DNA from: Oceanobacillus sp. Castelsardo
GTDB taxonomy: Bacteria > Bacillota > Bacilli > Bacillales > Amphibacillaceae
Assembly (NCBI RefSeq): GCF_001659985.1
Contig: NZ_LYCS01000006.1
Coordinates: 62,001 to 126,000 of the forward strand
Length of the DNA: 64,000 bases
Direction: 5' to 3'
Position numbers and translations under genes: made by a program. The notes beneath the pieces are model-generated. The model did no database searches and was not told where the DNA came from. It saw only the letters and a list, made by a program, of their open reading frames with translations. Of the stretch, positions 17,637 through 25,753 are shown piece after piece; the stretch's first letter is position 1; each line of letters starts with the position of its first letter.

Positions 17637-17668
17637 GAAAAAGCTAGCAGTTAATTGCTAGCTTTTCT
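17637..17668 (+). terminator. Intrinsic terminator after cotD
   Basis: A perfect 11-bp stem AAAAGCTAGCA / TGCTAGCTTTT with a 6-base loop, closed by A and T runs. Confidence 0.8.
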
Positions 17669-17679
17669 ATTTAAGCGAA

Positions 17680-17701
17680 TAAGTAAGTATATACTTACTT
17701 A
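17680..17701. promoter_or_regulatory. 22-bp perfect palindrome before ypsA
   Basis: The half-site TAAGTAAGTAT is followed immediately by its exact reverse complement, then another ACTT unit. It sits between the cotD terminator and the ypsA ribosome binding site, where a promoter would be expected. Palindromes of this size are typical for TetR- or PadR-type repressors; no regulator gene is adjacent. Confidence 0.55.
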
Positions 17702-17730
17702 CTTATCTTGTACAGGTGGGAGGATTATAT

Positions 17731-18282
17731 ATGAAAAATTTAGTTGTGTCGGGATATAAATCCACGGAGTTAGGTATTTTTAAAGAGAATGATCCACGAG
17801 TAACCTTTATTAAGGCGGCAATCGAGAAGCGCTTAATTAGCTGTATCGAAGAAGGACTAGAATGGATTATTATTACCGGACAATTAGGTGTAGAAATGTG
17901 GACTGCCGAAGTTGTACTAGACCTTAAAGAAAACTATAATATCAATATCGCTATGATTCCGCCATTTGAGAATCAAGAAAACCGCTGGCCGGATCCTCTA
18001 AAGGAGAAATATCAGGAATTAACATTTGTAGTCGATTTCTTCCAACCATTGTATAAAGGCGAATATAAAGGACCTTATCAATTTCAAGCAAAAAATAAAT
18101 GGTTAGTTGAAAAAAGTGATGGCTGCTTACTCCTGATGGACGAAGATAATCCGGGGAGCAATAAATATTTATATGATATAGTAAAGGAAAAAAAAGGTTA
18201 TAATGTCTATTTGATTACTCCAATGGATTTGGAAGACATCGTGGAAGAGATTAGAATGAACGACCCAGATTATTGGGGATGA
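17731..18282 (+). CDS. ypsA: YpsA (UPF0398/DUF1273, SLOG fold)
   Basis: The 183-residue protein begins MKNLVVSGYKSTELGIF and contains ITGQLGVEMWTAEV and the late motif DMDEDNPGSNKY-like stretch (LLMDEDNPGSNKYLYD) typical of the YpsA family, whose SLOG fold probably binds nucleotide-like ligands. B. subtilis YpsA affects cell division and FtsZ; Staphylococcus has the same protein. The ATG at 17731 follows GGGAGGA; 17716 in the same frame has no site. The order cotD-ypsA is conserved with B. subtilis, but gpsB is not next. Confidence 0.9.
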   Translation: MKNLVVSGYKSTELGIFKENDPRVTFIKAAIEKRLISCIEEGLEWIIITGQLGVEMWTAEVVLDLKENYNINIAMIPPFENQENRWPDPLKEKYQELTFVVDFFQPLYKGEYKGPYQFQAKNKWLVEKSDGCLLLMDEDNPGSNKYLYDIVKEKKGYNVYLITPMDLEDIVEEIRMNDPDYWG

Positions 18283-18290
18283 TTACCAAA

Positions 18291-18316
18291 GGCTTGGCGA
18301 ATGCCAAGTTTTCTAA
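18291..18316 (+). terminator. Intrinsic terminator after ypsA
   Basis: CTTGGC-GAAT-GCCAAG followed by TTTTCT. The wording is the same as the last bases of family A repeat units, so it may be a repeat remnant now acting as terminator. Confidence 0.7.
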
Positions 18317-18375
18317 TCATCGTTGACAATGAGAGAATGGTTGATTTCAATAAAAAGGAGGAATAAGGTTATCCC

Positions 18376-19368
18376 TTACTCCTGCCATAAATATTCCCTT
18401 ATATCCCCTTGGAATAGGTTTGTATCGATAGTACATGATTCCGCTTCAAGACCGTATTGCCAGCCGTATAGCATAGAATTTTCTGGCCCTTGAGGATTAA
18501 ATTCAGGAGCGTTATCTTTTGTGGTGATTTGTTCTTGTGGGTAGGCTGTCCATACAATTGTATTTTCTTGAGTTTCTTGTTCCATTGCATTATATGCTTC
18601 TAATAAGCTACTACTTTCATCAAAAACTCCGTAAATACCTGATTGATAATTGGCGTTCTCTATCACTTCGTACCATGCTTCTAGAAAAGCGGAATCAACT
18701 GGGTAATCTGGCTCAACATCTAGAAAGAGAGCTATTCCTTCAGGTACTCCCAATTCTTCAGCCATGGAGATTGCTTTCTCAGCGTGATTTTTTCCTTGTT
18801 CACTACCAGTTACATCATTAACATGGTTATAGATTAATAGAATCGAAATGTTATTTTCGTGAAGAAATTCTATTTCTTGCTTGTCTATTCCAGTAGATAC
18901 CCCTTCATTTTCTCCGATATATCGGCCCCAAACATCGGGATTTCCGAAGTTATCCACTACGCAAGAATACATGTTTTCATCCGTGTAATTAGCTGAGTCA
19001 ACTCCCCAGTATAGTTCCTGAGTGTCTTTGTCATTATTGTTAGTTTCATCATTTTCATCATTTTCATTCTCATTATTATCCTCTTCTGCATTTTCCTCCT
19101 TATTTTCTTCTTGATTATTTTCCTTCTCATTTGAGTCATTATTATTTGACTCATCCCCGTTCGAATCGGATTTTTCTTGATCATCATCGGAAGATTCCTC
19201 ATCTTCTCCGTTATTCTTATTTTCCTCATCCGACACTTGTTCTGAAGAAAGGCTGTTGTTCTCAACTTCATCATGTTTTGTTAATGCAAAAAGAACATAA
19301 ATGAATAGGAACATAATTGCGAAGAAGACAGTTAATCCCCAAAGAGTAAAAGAAAAAATTTTTTTCAT
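18376..19368 (-). CDS. Membrane-anchored DUF1906 (glycoside-hydrolase-like) protein with acidic linker
   Basis: One N-terminal transmembrane segment (about residues 5-28) is followed by a linker of some 100 residues made almost only of Asp, Glu, Asn, Ser and Lys, then a C-terminal domain of about 200 residues beginning YWGVDSANYTDENMYSCV. That domain matches the DUF1906 / Rv2525c-like GH25-related fold (GRYIGE, FLDVEPDYPVDSAFLEAWY, WQYG). It probably acts on or binds cell-wall glycans outside the cell; catalytic activity is unproven in the family. The ATG at 19368 follows GGAGGGG; the GTG at 19395 precedes that site. Single gene. Confidence 0.78.
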   Translation of the reverse strand: MKKIFSFTLWGLTVFFAIMFLFIYVLFALTKHDEVENNSLSSEQVSDEENKNNGEDEESSDDDQEKSDSNGDESNNNDSNEKENNQEENKEENAEEDNNENENDENDETNNNDKDTQELYWGVDSANYTDENMYSCVVDNFGNPDVWGRYIGENEGVSTGIDKQEIEFLHENNISILLIYNHVNDVTGSEQGKNHAEKAISMAEELGVPEGIALFLDVEPDYPVDSAFLEAWYEVIENANYQSGIYGVFDESSSLLEAYNAMEQETQENTIVWTAYPQEQITTKDNAPEFNPQGPENSMLYGWQYGLEAESCTIDTNLFQGDIREYLWQE

Positions 19369-19552
19369 CTGATTTTTTACCCCTCCTATTTTCACATTTA
19401 ATGCAGTATATTAAGGAGAGGCATGAGGTGTGCGGGTGGATAGTGAAATTGATTAAAGAGGATATTTCTTGCTTGAATGAATATAATTTATACAGGTCCA
19501 TGTTATAATGTTATAAACTGTAATATTTCACTAATTAAAAGGGTGATTAATA

Positions 19553-20038
19553 GTGGACTACAATATTCGGTTAATGAAAAAAAAGGATATTTCACAAGTG
19601 CAGCACGTTGCTAGGGTAAGTTGGAATAGTACATATGAAGGAATTATCCCACTCGAGATTCAAAATAACTTTTTGAAAAAGGCTTATAGTTACAAGGTGT
19701 TGAAACGAAAATTGAAATATTCGATGATGTTAGTGGCTGAAGTTCATGGTAAAATTGTTGGATTTGCCAATTATTCCCACGTTTCTACAGAAGGTTCGAC
19801 TTTGCTTGGAGCTATTTATATTTTTCCAGAATTTCAAGGTTATGGCATAGGAACTGCTTTTTTAAAAGAAGGTGTGAAAATATTCGATGATGTAAAGGAA
19901 ATTCAATTAAATGTGGAAAAGCACAATTTGGTCGGTATGAGATTTTACGAGGCAAAAGGTTTTGAAAGAATTAGTGAAACTGAAGAAGACTTTAACGGTC
20001 ATACTATACATACGATAAATATGAAATTGAAAATATGA
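19553..20038 (+). CDS. GNAT-family N-acetyltransferase
   Basis: A 161-residue single-domain acetyltransferase using acetyl-CoA. The central motif A is visible as AIYIFPEFQGYGIGTAFLKEG (Q/RxxGxG/A equivalent QGYGIG), followed by LNVEKHNLVGMRFYEAKGFE, the usual motif B. It starts with GTG behind AAAGGGTGA. Acceptor unknown. The next gene begins 26 bases downstream. Confidence 0.85.
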   Translation: MDYNIRLMKKKDISQVQHVARVSWNSTYEGIIPLEIQNNFLKKAYSYKVLKRKLKYSMMLVAEVHGKIVGFANYSHVSTEGSTLLGAIYIFPEFQGYGIGTAFLKEGVKIFDDVKEIQLNVEKHNLVGMRFYEAKGFERISETEEDFNGHTIHTINMKLKI

Positions 20039-20063
20039 ATGTGTAAAATGTTAGGATGTTTAG

Positions 20064-20528
20064 ATGAAGAAAAATGGTTTCTTTCGAGGATTTAAAATAT
20101 TTGGTGGAAACTTAATTGCGGTTGCGTTATTAGGTTTAGTTATTATAGCTTCTCTATTATTGATTATTGGTACATATTTCTTTGGGTTCGCAGGATTTTT
20201 CTATATCTTTAATGTGAAATATGATTCACTATACTTTTTACTCTTATTCCTAGTCTTTTTTTTCATTTTAAGTTATTTTACTAAATTAATTGCTAAATTA
20301 TCTCTCATTATCTTTGCGCCTTATTTAAAATCGAAAAAAAGATTTATGAGAATGAGCTTCATTTTACATAGCTTTGCTCTTTGGTTAGCTATTTTCATAA
20401 TAGATGAAATGATGGTTCAAATTACAGTTCCTATCGGGACAGAAATATTAGGAGCATTCTTGCTATCTATTGCAGATATAGCATTCAAAGGTAAAATGAA
20501 AAAAATCGTTATTGTAAAGAAACAATAA
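20064..20528 (+). CDS. Small membrane protein, YrvL-like
   Basis: A 154-residue protein with four predicted membrane helices (around residues 18-48, 55-75, 105-120 and 123-143). The pattern FGFAGFFYIFNVKYDSLYFLL and the following helices resemble the YrvL family, whose B. subtilis member influences the SigO-RsoA regulon. That assignment is tentative; no sigO or rsoA gene is near. The ribosome binding site is weak (TTAGGATG). The reading frame continues past the stop codon into a decayed small gene. Confidence 0.5.
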   Translation: MKKNGFFRGFKIFGGNLIAVALLGLVIIASLLLIIGTYFFGFAGFFYIFNVKYDSLYFLLLFLVFFFILSYFTKLIAKLSLIIFAPYLKSKKRFMRMSFILHSFALWLAIFIIDEMMVQITVPIGTEILGAFLLSIADIAFKGKMKKIVIVKKQ

Positions 20529-20540
20529 GGAAAATCGTCA

Positions 20541-20715
20541 TTGTTTATAGAAGTTTTTGAAAAACCTTTATCTATTGGTGAAAAATATCCCATTGCAACA
20601 GTAGTGTATTCCAAAGGGGACAGTATTAGTATTATCGATGATTTGTCCTGAGGATGCATTAAAACGACAAACTGATTATGAAGAAGTTTATATCTTTTCT
20701 GTCCAATTAAAATAA
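20541..20715 (+). pseudogene. Frameshifted small gene of about 60 codons
   Basis: A TTG start behind AATAAGGA opens FIEVFEKPLSIGEKYPIATV and continues to SKGDSISIIDDLS, then meets TGA at 20649. One base out of phase the coding-like text goes on as CPEDALKRQTDYEEVYIF to TAA at 20715. Removal of one base near 20640 would join the two into one 58-60 residue protein. I do not recognise the family. It is either a recent pseudogene or carries a sequencing error. Confidence 0.5.
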
Positions 20716-20722
20716 AATGCTT

Positions 20723-20753
20723 GGGCCAAGCAGAAATGACTTGGCCCTTTTCT
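20723..20753. terminator. Bidirectional terminator
   Basis: GGGCCAAG / CTTGGCCC with a 9-base loop and T-rich flanks on both strands, between convergent genes. Confidence 0.75.
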
Positions 20754-20920
20754 TATGGCATTTCATCTTCTTTTGGTCTATTTTTAAAAGCTTCATGTGT
20801 CACAATATCCTCTACTTGTTCAAATTGTCTGCTATGCTCCTTACCTTCTACCATATTATGTTCTGGAAGGCTATTCGGATTACCTTTCTTTTTATGGTTA
20901 TAAGCTTTTCCTCGTCCCAT
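20753..20920 (-). CDS. Small hydrophilic protein, possibly spore-related
   Basis: A 55-residue protein beginning MGRGKAYNHKKKGNPNSLPE and ending RPKEDEMP. The ATG follows GAAAGGAGAG at ideal distance, and the gene ends at a bidirectional terminator, so it is likely real. The Lys/Asn-rich head and acidic tail are reminiscent of small sporulation proteins of bacilli (YfhD- or SspK-like in character), but I do not recognise a family. Confidence 0.6.
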   Translation of the reverse strand: MGRGKAYNHKKKGNPNSLPEHNMVEGKEHSRQFEQVEDIVTHEAFKNRPKEDEMP

Positions 20921-21059
20921 GCTTACACTCTCCTTTCAAATAATTCCTAGTTAGTTTACGCGTAAATGTCCTTAACCATTCAAAAATGATACATAAGCAC
21001 GGATAAATTAGAGAAAATAAAGACATATTATTGATAAGAAGGAATGGAGGTACATAAAC

Positions 21060-21335
21060 ATGGCTTACGAAAATTTACATGAAGAATTACAACGAGCAAG
21101 TGTGCAAGTAAACGCTGCACAAGAAGCTGTGATTCAAGCGCAAGGGCGAGACACTCAAGTCCTGGACCAAGCAGAACAGCAATTAAAGAATGCTGAACAA
21201 ATATTAAGAAATTTACAAAGTGAAGCCGGAACAGAAGCAACACAAAATTCACAATTCCAACAAGCGTTTGAAGAATTACACGATGTACGTCAACAAGTAC
21301 AAGAAGCGCAACAAAACATAAATGATACACTTTAA
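21060..21335 (+). CDS. Small coiled-coil protein (DUF2564-like)
   Basis: A 91-residue, Gln/Glu/Ala-rich protein without hydrophobic segments; its heptad pattern predicts two helices (residues 3-55 and 65-88) forming a coiled coil or helical hairpin. Its shape recalls the DUF2564 family of small Bacillus proteins, but this is a weak resemblance. The ATG is preceded by GGAATGGAGG. It has its own strong terminator and no evident operon partner. Confidence 0.7.
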   Translation: MAYENLHEELQRASVQVNAAQEAVIQAQGRDTQVLDQAEQQLKNAEQILRNLQSEAGTEATQNSQFQQAFEELHDVRQQVQEAQQNINDTL

Positions 21336-21336
21336 T

Positions 21337-21370
21337 AAATAAGTAGGGGGTTTGGCCCCTACTTATTTTT
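21337..21370 (+). terminator. Intrinsic terminator
   Basis: Perfect 13-bp stem AAATAAGTAGGGG / CCCCTACTTATTT followed by T residues. Confidence 0.85.
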
Positions 21371-21427
21371 TGTTTCGTAGTAGAAAAAACTATTTTTTTC
21401 CAAATAAATGGTATGAAGGAAGTTTCT

Positions 21428-21457
21428 TTGTCGAAACATGTATTAATGCCTTATAAT
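21428..21457 (+). promoter_or_regulatory. Promoter of the folate operon
   Basis: TTGTCG (21428-21433), an 18-base spacer and a consensus TATAAT (21452-21457) about 50 bases before folC. Confidence 0.55.
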
Positions 21458-21509
21458 AAAGGGATATTCTAATAAGAGAATGAGTAGGTAATAAAGGAGC
21501 TTAAATCCC

Positions 21510-22796
21510 ATGAATTACGAGGAAGCACTACAATATATTCATAACCCAAAGTATAACAGTATGAAGCTTGGTTTAGATAATATTAGATTATTAATGAACG
21601 CTTTAGGAAATCCCGAAAAACAGTTAAAGTTTGTCCATATTGCGGGAACAAATGGAAAAGGTTCTGTAGCATCCTTTCTTTCACACATTTTACGGAAAGC
21701 TGGTTATAAGATAGGGTTGTTTACTTCACCATATATTACAAGATTTAATGAACGAATTAAAGTGGATCATGAGGATATTTCAGATGATTCTTTAGCGAAA
21801 ATTACGGAAATGATTAAGAATAAAATAGAGGAAGAACACATACCTACAACAGAGTTTGAAATAATGACGGCAATTGCTTTTCAATACTTTTATGAACAGC
21901 AATGTGATATTGTAGTACTCGAAGTAGGGTTAGGTGGTAGGCTTGATTCGACAAATGTTATTGAAGATCCATTGCTTTCTATTATTACTTCTATTGGTTT
22001 AGACCATCAAGCATTTTTAGGTTCTACCTTACCTGAAATTGCTGGTGAAAAGGCAGGAATAATTAAAGAAAACACTCCGGTACTTTTATACTCACAAGAA
22101 AAAGATGTTGAGGATGTCGTTTTCCAAGTTGCAGAAGAAAAAAATAGTCTTGTTTTTCAACCGGACTTTTCCCAAATAGCGAACGTTTCAACTGATTTGA
22201 GTGGGCAGTCATTTGATTATAAATCCATTCAAAATCTAAAAATCACATTGTTAGGTGAACATCAACTTAAAAATGCAGCTGTCGTTTTAGAAGCGGTCCA
22301 GCTCCTTAATGAAAATGGAATTTATATCGATGAAAATGCACTAAGATCGGGTTTAGCGGAAACGACGTGGCCAGGCCGATTTGAAGTCATTCATCAAAAT
22401 CCAATCGTTGTTATTGATGGTGCTCATAATATTGACAGTATCATTGCATTAATAGATAATTTAACAAAGTATTTTAAAGATAAAAAAATAATAGCGATTC
22501 TTGGTATTTTAAAAGATAAAGATGTTGATGAAATGATTGAAAGAGTTTCTCCTGTTGTAGATCGTTTTATTACAGTTACTCCTGGTAATCCGAGGGCGAT
22601 GAAGGCGGAAGATTTAGCCCTTCGTTTAAAAAATAAAAATCAGTTAGCCATGGTTAGTCAGAGTTTTGAAGAAGCGATTGATTTAGCACTGGAAGCGGCT
22701 GGGGAAGATGGTATAATTTGTAGTTTCGGATCACTTTACTATATAGGAGAAATCCGAAAAACTATCAAGTCAAAAAAATACGCTAGTAAGAAATGA
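21510..22796 (+). CDS. folC: Bifunctional folylpolyglutamate synthase/dihydrofolate synthase
   Basis: Adds glutamate to dihydropteroate and to folates, ATP-dependent. The 428-residue protein shows the Mur-ligase-type P-loop HIAGTNGKGSVASFLSHIL (about residue 48), GLGGRLDSTNVI and the C-terminal domain with VIDGAHNIDSI. The ATG follows AAAGGAGCTT. It is the first of three folate genes separated by 11 and 17 bases. Confidence 0.94.
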   Translation: MNYEEALQYIHNPKYNSMKLGLDNIRLLMNALGNPEKQLKFVHIAGTNGKGSVASFLSHILRKAGYKIGLFTSPYITRFNERIKVDHEDISDDSLAKITEMIKNKIEEEHIPTTEFEIMTAIAFQYFYEQQCDIVVLEVGLGGRLDSTNVIEDPLLSIITSIGLDHQAFLGSTLPEIAGEKAGIIKENTPVLLYSQEKDVEDVVFQVAEEKNSLVFQPDFSQIANVSTDLSGQSFDYKSIQNLKITLLGEHQLKNAAVVLEAVQLLNENGIYIDENALRSGLAETTWPGRFEVIHQNPIVVIDGAHNIDSIIALIDNLTKYFKDKKIIAILGILKDKDVDEMIERVSPVVDRFITVTPGNPRAMKAEDLALRLKNKNQLAMVSQSFEEAIDLALEAAGEDGIICSFGSLYYIGEIRKTIKSKKYASKK

Positions 22797-22807
22797 GGCT
22801 TTCATAA

Positions 22808-23365
22808 ATGGATAAGGAAAAAATTCAGTTAGCAGTTCGACAAATTTTAGAAGCGATTGGTGAAAATCCAGATCGCCAAGGTTTATTAGATACGCCAAAA
22901 CGAGTAGCGAATATGTATGAAGAGGTTTTTTCAGGACTTTCAAAAAATCCCGCTGTTCACTGTGAAACGGTGTTTGAAGAACAACATGAGGAAATGGTAC
23001 TTGTAAAAGATATTCAATTCTCCTCTATGTGTGAACATCATTTAGTACCATTTATTGGTGTCGCTCATGTTGCCTATATTCCGAAAAACGGCCGTGTCAT
23101 TGGTTTAAGTAAGATGGCAAGAATTGTGGATGAAATTAGTAAAAGACCACAATTACAAGAAAGGATTACCAAATCTGTTGCAGATTTATTAATGGAAGAA
23201 TTAGATCCAGTTGGTGTAATGGTTATTTTAGAAGCAGAACATATGTGTATGAGTATTCGTGGTGTTAAGAAACAAGGCTCTAAAACTGTAACGAGTGCAG
23301 TACGCGGATCATTCAGAGAAAATAGTAAATCAAGAAATGAAGTGCTTTCTTTAATTAGTAGGTAA
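22808..23365 (+). CDS. folE: GTP cyclohydrolase I
   Basis: Converts GTP to dihydroneopterin triphosphate, the first step of folate synthesis. The signature [20 protein letters not shown] with the zinc-binding Cys/His residues, the following GLSKMARIV and the late [20 protein letters not shown] are complete. The 185 residues agree with FolE/MtrA of bacilli (190). It overlaps neither neighbour and lies between folC and the formyl-THF cyclo-ligase gene; in B. subtilis folE is instead with mtrB. Confidence 0.96.
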   Translation: MDKEKIQLAVRQILEAIGENPDRQGLLDTPKRVANMYEEVFSGLSKNPAVHCETVFEEQHEEMVLVKDIQFSSMCEHHLVPFIGVAHVAYIPKNGRVIGLSKMARIVDEISKRPQLQERITKSVADLLMEELDPVGVMVILEAEHMCMSIRGVKKQGSKTVTSAVRGSFRENSKSRNEVLSLISR

Positions 23366-23382
23366 AAGAGGTTACATGAATA

Positions 23383-23946
23383 GTGGCGGATTCACTGAAT
23401 AAAACAGAGCTTAGAAAAAGAACGATTAACAAATTGAAATATCTGTCAGAGGATGAAAAACTAGAAATTGAACAGCAATTAAGAAATAATTTATTAGGTT
23501 CTGACATTTGGCAAAAGGCAAAAACAATCGGAATCACCATTTCACAAGGAGTTGAATGGGATACAACTACCCTTATTGAAAAAGCATGGGATGAGCGGAA
23601 AGCTGTTTGTGTTCCAAAGTGTCTTCCGAATAAGGAAATGGTATTTTATTTAATCAATGATTTTCATCAATTAGAAAAAGGTTTATATGAAATTCTGGAG
23701 CCAAATCCTAAAAAAACATCAAAAGTAAAAAAACAAAATATTGATTTGTTAATTGTTCCAGGTGTTGTTTTTGATCAAAATGGATATCGAATTGGTTTTG
23801 GTGGGGGATATTATGACCGCTTTTTAGTTGATTTTCCTAATGAAACGATTTCCTTGGCAAGCCATCTCCAAGTGATAGATCGAATTCCTACCGACTTCTA
23901 TGATCTTCCAGTTAAATGTATTATTACGGAAGAGGGAATGATATAA
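23383..23946 (+). CDS. 5-formyltetrahydrofolate cyclo-ligase
   Basis: ATP-dependent conversion of 5-formyl-THF to 5,10-methenyl-THF. The family motif GFGGGYYDRFL is near residue 144, preceded by LLIVPGVVFDQNGYRIG. The 187 residues match B. subtilis YqgN. The start is GTG at 23383, behind AAAGAGGT with somewhat long spacing; a nearer ATG at 23376 is out of frame. Third gene of the folate operon, followed by a strong terminator shared with the convergent efflux gene. Confidence 0.9.
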   Translation: MADSLNKTELRKRTINKLKYLSEDEKLEIEQQLRNNLLGSDIWQKAKTIGITISQGVEWDTTTLIEKAWDERKAVCVPKCLPNKEMVFYLINDFHQLEKGLYEILEPNPKKTSKVKKQNIDLLIVPGVVFDQNGYRIGFGGGYYDRFLVDFPNETISLASHLQVIDRIPTDFYDLPVKCIITEEGMI

Positions 23947-23965
23947 ATACGTTTATTAAATAACA

Positions 23966-23995
23966 AAAAAGCTTGGATTCTATCCAAGCTTTTTA
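23966..23995. terminator. Bidirectional terminator after the folate operon
   Basis: AAAAAGCTTGGAT / ATCCAAGCTTTTT, a perfect 13-bp stem with a 3-base loop, between convergent genes. Confidence 0.85.
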
Positions 23996-24007
23996 ATTTG
24001 ATACAGA

Positions 24008-25543
24008 TTAATCAGTGACTATTGCTGATTCAGAAGGCATATTTGATTTTCCCTTTTTCATAATTTTCCCATCTGGCCCAACTCTGCGAATGAAGAAGGC
24101 TAAGATTAGTGCAAGTGCAGCAATGAAGGTTGAGACTAAGAATGAAAAATTAATTCCATGTAGCATCGCTTCATTTAAAATCTGTGTTTTCATTTCTGTC
24201 ACTGCTTGTTCCGATGTCGCAGCAGATGGATCCATATTTAACATCGCATCCTGCATTAATACTTCTGCTTCTGATTCACTGCGTTTATTCATGATTGTGA
24301 TTAATAATGCAGAACCAATGGCACCAGAAACTTGCTGAAGTGTGTTGTTCATCGCAGTACCATGTGGATAATCTTTTTGAGGTAGTTGGTTTAAGCCATT
24401 TGTCATAATAGGCATCATTACCATCGACATACCTAAACTACGGATGGCAAAGAGAACCATTAATGCCGTATAAGAAATTTCCATATCTAATTTACTAAAA
24501 TAATACGTAGTTACAATCGTAATAGTTAACCCAATAATACCTAAAGTCTTTGCACCATATTTATCAAATAGTTTACCGGTGATAGGGGACATGAATCCCA
24601 TCACAAGGGCTCCTGGTAGCATTAATATTCCAGCTTCCATCGGGCTAAATCCACGAATGGTCTGTACATAAATTGGAAGAAGAATCATTCCAGAGAACAT
24701 CGCAATTGCTAATACGATGGAAATAGCTGATGATAGAGCGAACATGGAATGTTTATAGATTCTAAATTCAAGCATCGGTTCATCCATACGCAATTGACGG
24801 AAAATAAGCCCGATAACAGAGATAACACCTACAATGATAGATCCATAAACGAATGGATTCGTCCATCCATCACTCCCAGCATTACTAAACCCATAAAGTA
24901 ATCCACCAAAACCAAAACTGGATAAGATAAGTGAGAAAATATCTACTTTAATAGCACGCTGAGGAGTTAGATTTTTAAGTTTGAAAATACCGATTACTAA
25001 GGATAGTATCGCAATTGGAATGACAATATCGAATAACGTTCTCCAACTGTAATGTTCGACAACCCATCCTGATAAAGTTGGCCCTAAGGCTGGAGCAACA
25101 ATCATTACTAGTCCAAAGGTTCCCATCGCTGCTCCCCTTTTTTCCACTGGGAAGGCAACTAGCATAACATTCATTAACAATGGCATCATGACAGCAGAAC
25201 CTGAAGCTTGAATCATACGAGCAGCTAAGAGTACTCCGAATGTAGGTGATATGCTAGCTAGAATGGTACCTATAGTAAATAAAGTCATCGCTGTAAGGAA
25301 TAAACTTCTATTTGTAAATCGTTGAATAAAGAATGCACTTGCAGGAATTAATATTCCATTAATTAACATATATCCAGTTGTTAACCATTGCACGGCAGTT
25401 GCATCGACCTTAAATTCCGTCATAATGGAAGGTAGTGCAACATTTAACAACGTTTCATTTAGAATTGCTACAAACGCACCGATAAAAAGAATTGCTATCA
25501 TTCCATATGGTGGTTTACTATGCATTTGATTTTCTTGTGACAT
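24008..25543 (-). CDS. DHA2-family (EmrB/QacA) multidrug MFS efflux pump
   Basis: A 511-residue proton antiporter with 14 predicted membrane helices. The DHA2 signature motifs are present: NVALPSIMTEFKVDATAVQW in the first loop, the motif-C-like GPTLSGWVVEHYSWR, and motif A-like TGKLFDKYGAKTLG. It probably exports drugs or other amphiphilic compounds. A TetR-type gene is divergently placed 210 bases away and is the likely repressor. A second DHA2 gene of clear similarity lies at 34918-36336, so the two may be paralogues. A hairpin (ATCCCC...GGGGAT, 25582-25612) lies in its leader. Confidence 0.88.
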   Translation of the reverse strand: MSQENQMHSKPPYGMIAILFIGAFVAILNETLLNVALPSIMTEFKVDATAVQWLTTGYMLINGILIPASAFFIQRFTNRSLFLTAMTLFTIGTILASISPTFGVLLAARMIQASGSAVMMPLLMNVMLVAFPVEKRGAAMGTFGLVMIVAPALGPTLSGWVVEHYSWRTLFDIVIPIAILSLVIGIFKLKNLTPQRAIKVDIFSLILSSFGFGGLLYGFSNAGSDGWTNPFVYGSIIVGVISVIGLIFRQLRMDEPMLEFRIYKHSMFALSSAISIVLAIAMFSGMILLPIYVQTIRGFSPMEAGILMLPGALVMGFMSPITGKLFDKYGAKTLGIIGLTITIVTTYYFSKLDMEISYTALMVLFAIRSLGMSMVMMPIMTNGLNQLPQKDYPHGTAMNNTLQQVSGAIGSALLITIMNKRSESEAEVLMQDAMLNMDPSAATSEQAVTEMKTQILNEAMLHGINFSFLVSTFIAALALILAFFIRRVGPDGKIMKKGKSNMPSESAIVTD

Positions 25544-25753
25544 GTATCATCCTTCTTTCTTATTTTTACATTTTACAAAAAGGATCCCCATTCATTAAAA
25601 CAGTGGGGGATTCTCATATACTAATTAGACTTTATACATTTTATACCGATAGTCCAAAAATAGCAATAGTATTTTTCTTTTTTATATTAAACATTGAATT
25701 TATGGGATTTAGGCTCTAAAATAAAATAGACTAATATTACAAAGGTGGTTTTT

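Noticed and set aside
20528-20715. Stop-codon read-through or programmed frameshift joining the YrvL-like gene to the following frame
   Set aside because: There is no slippery sequence or downstream pseudoknot, and the second frame has its own plausible start; ordinary gene decay is simpler.
25544-25753. TetR operator between the divergent pump and regulator genes
   Set aside because: I found only loosely similar AGACT-containing pieces and a hairpin in the pump leader, no convincing palindrome, so no site is annotated.
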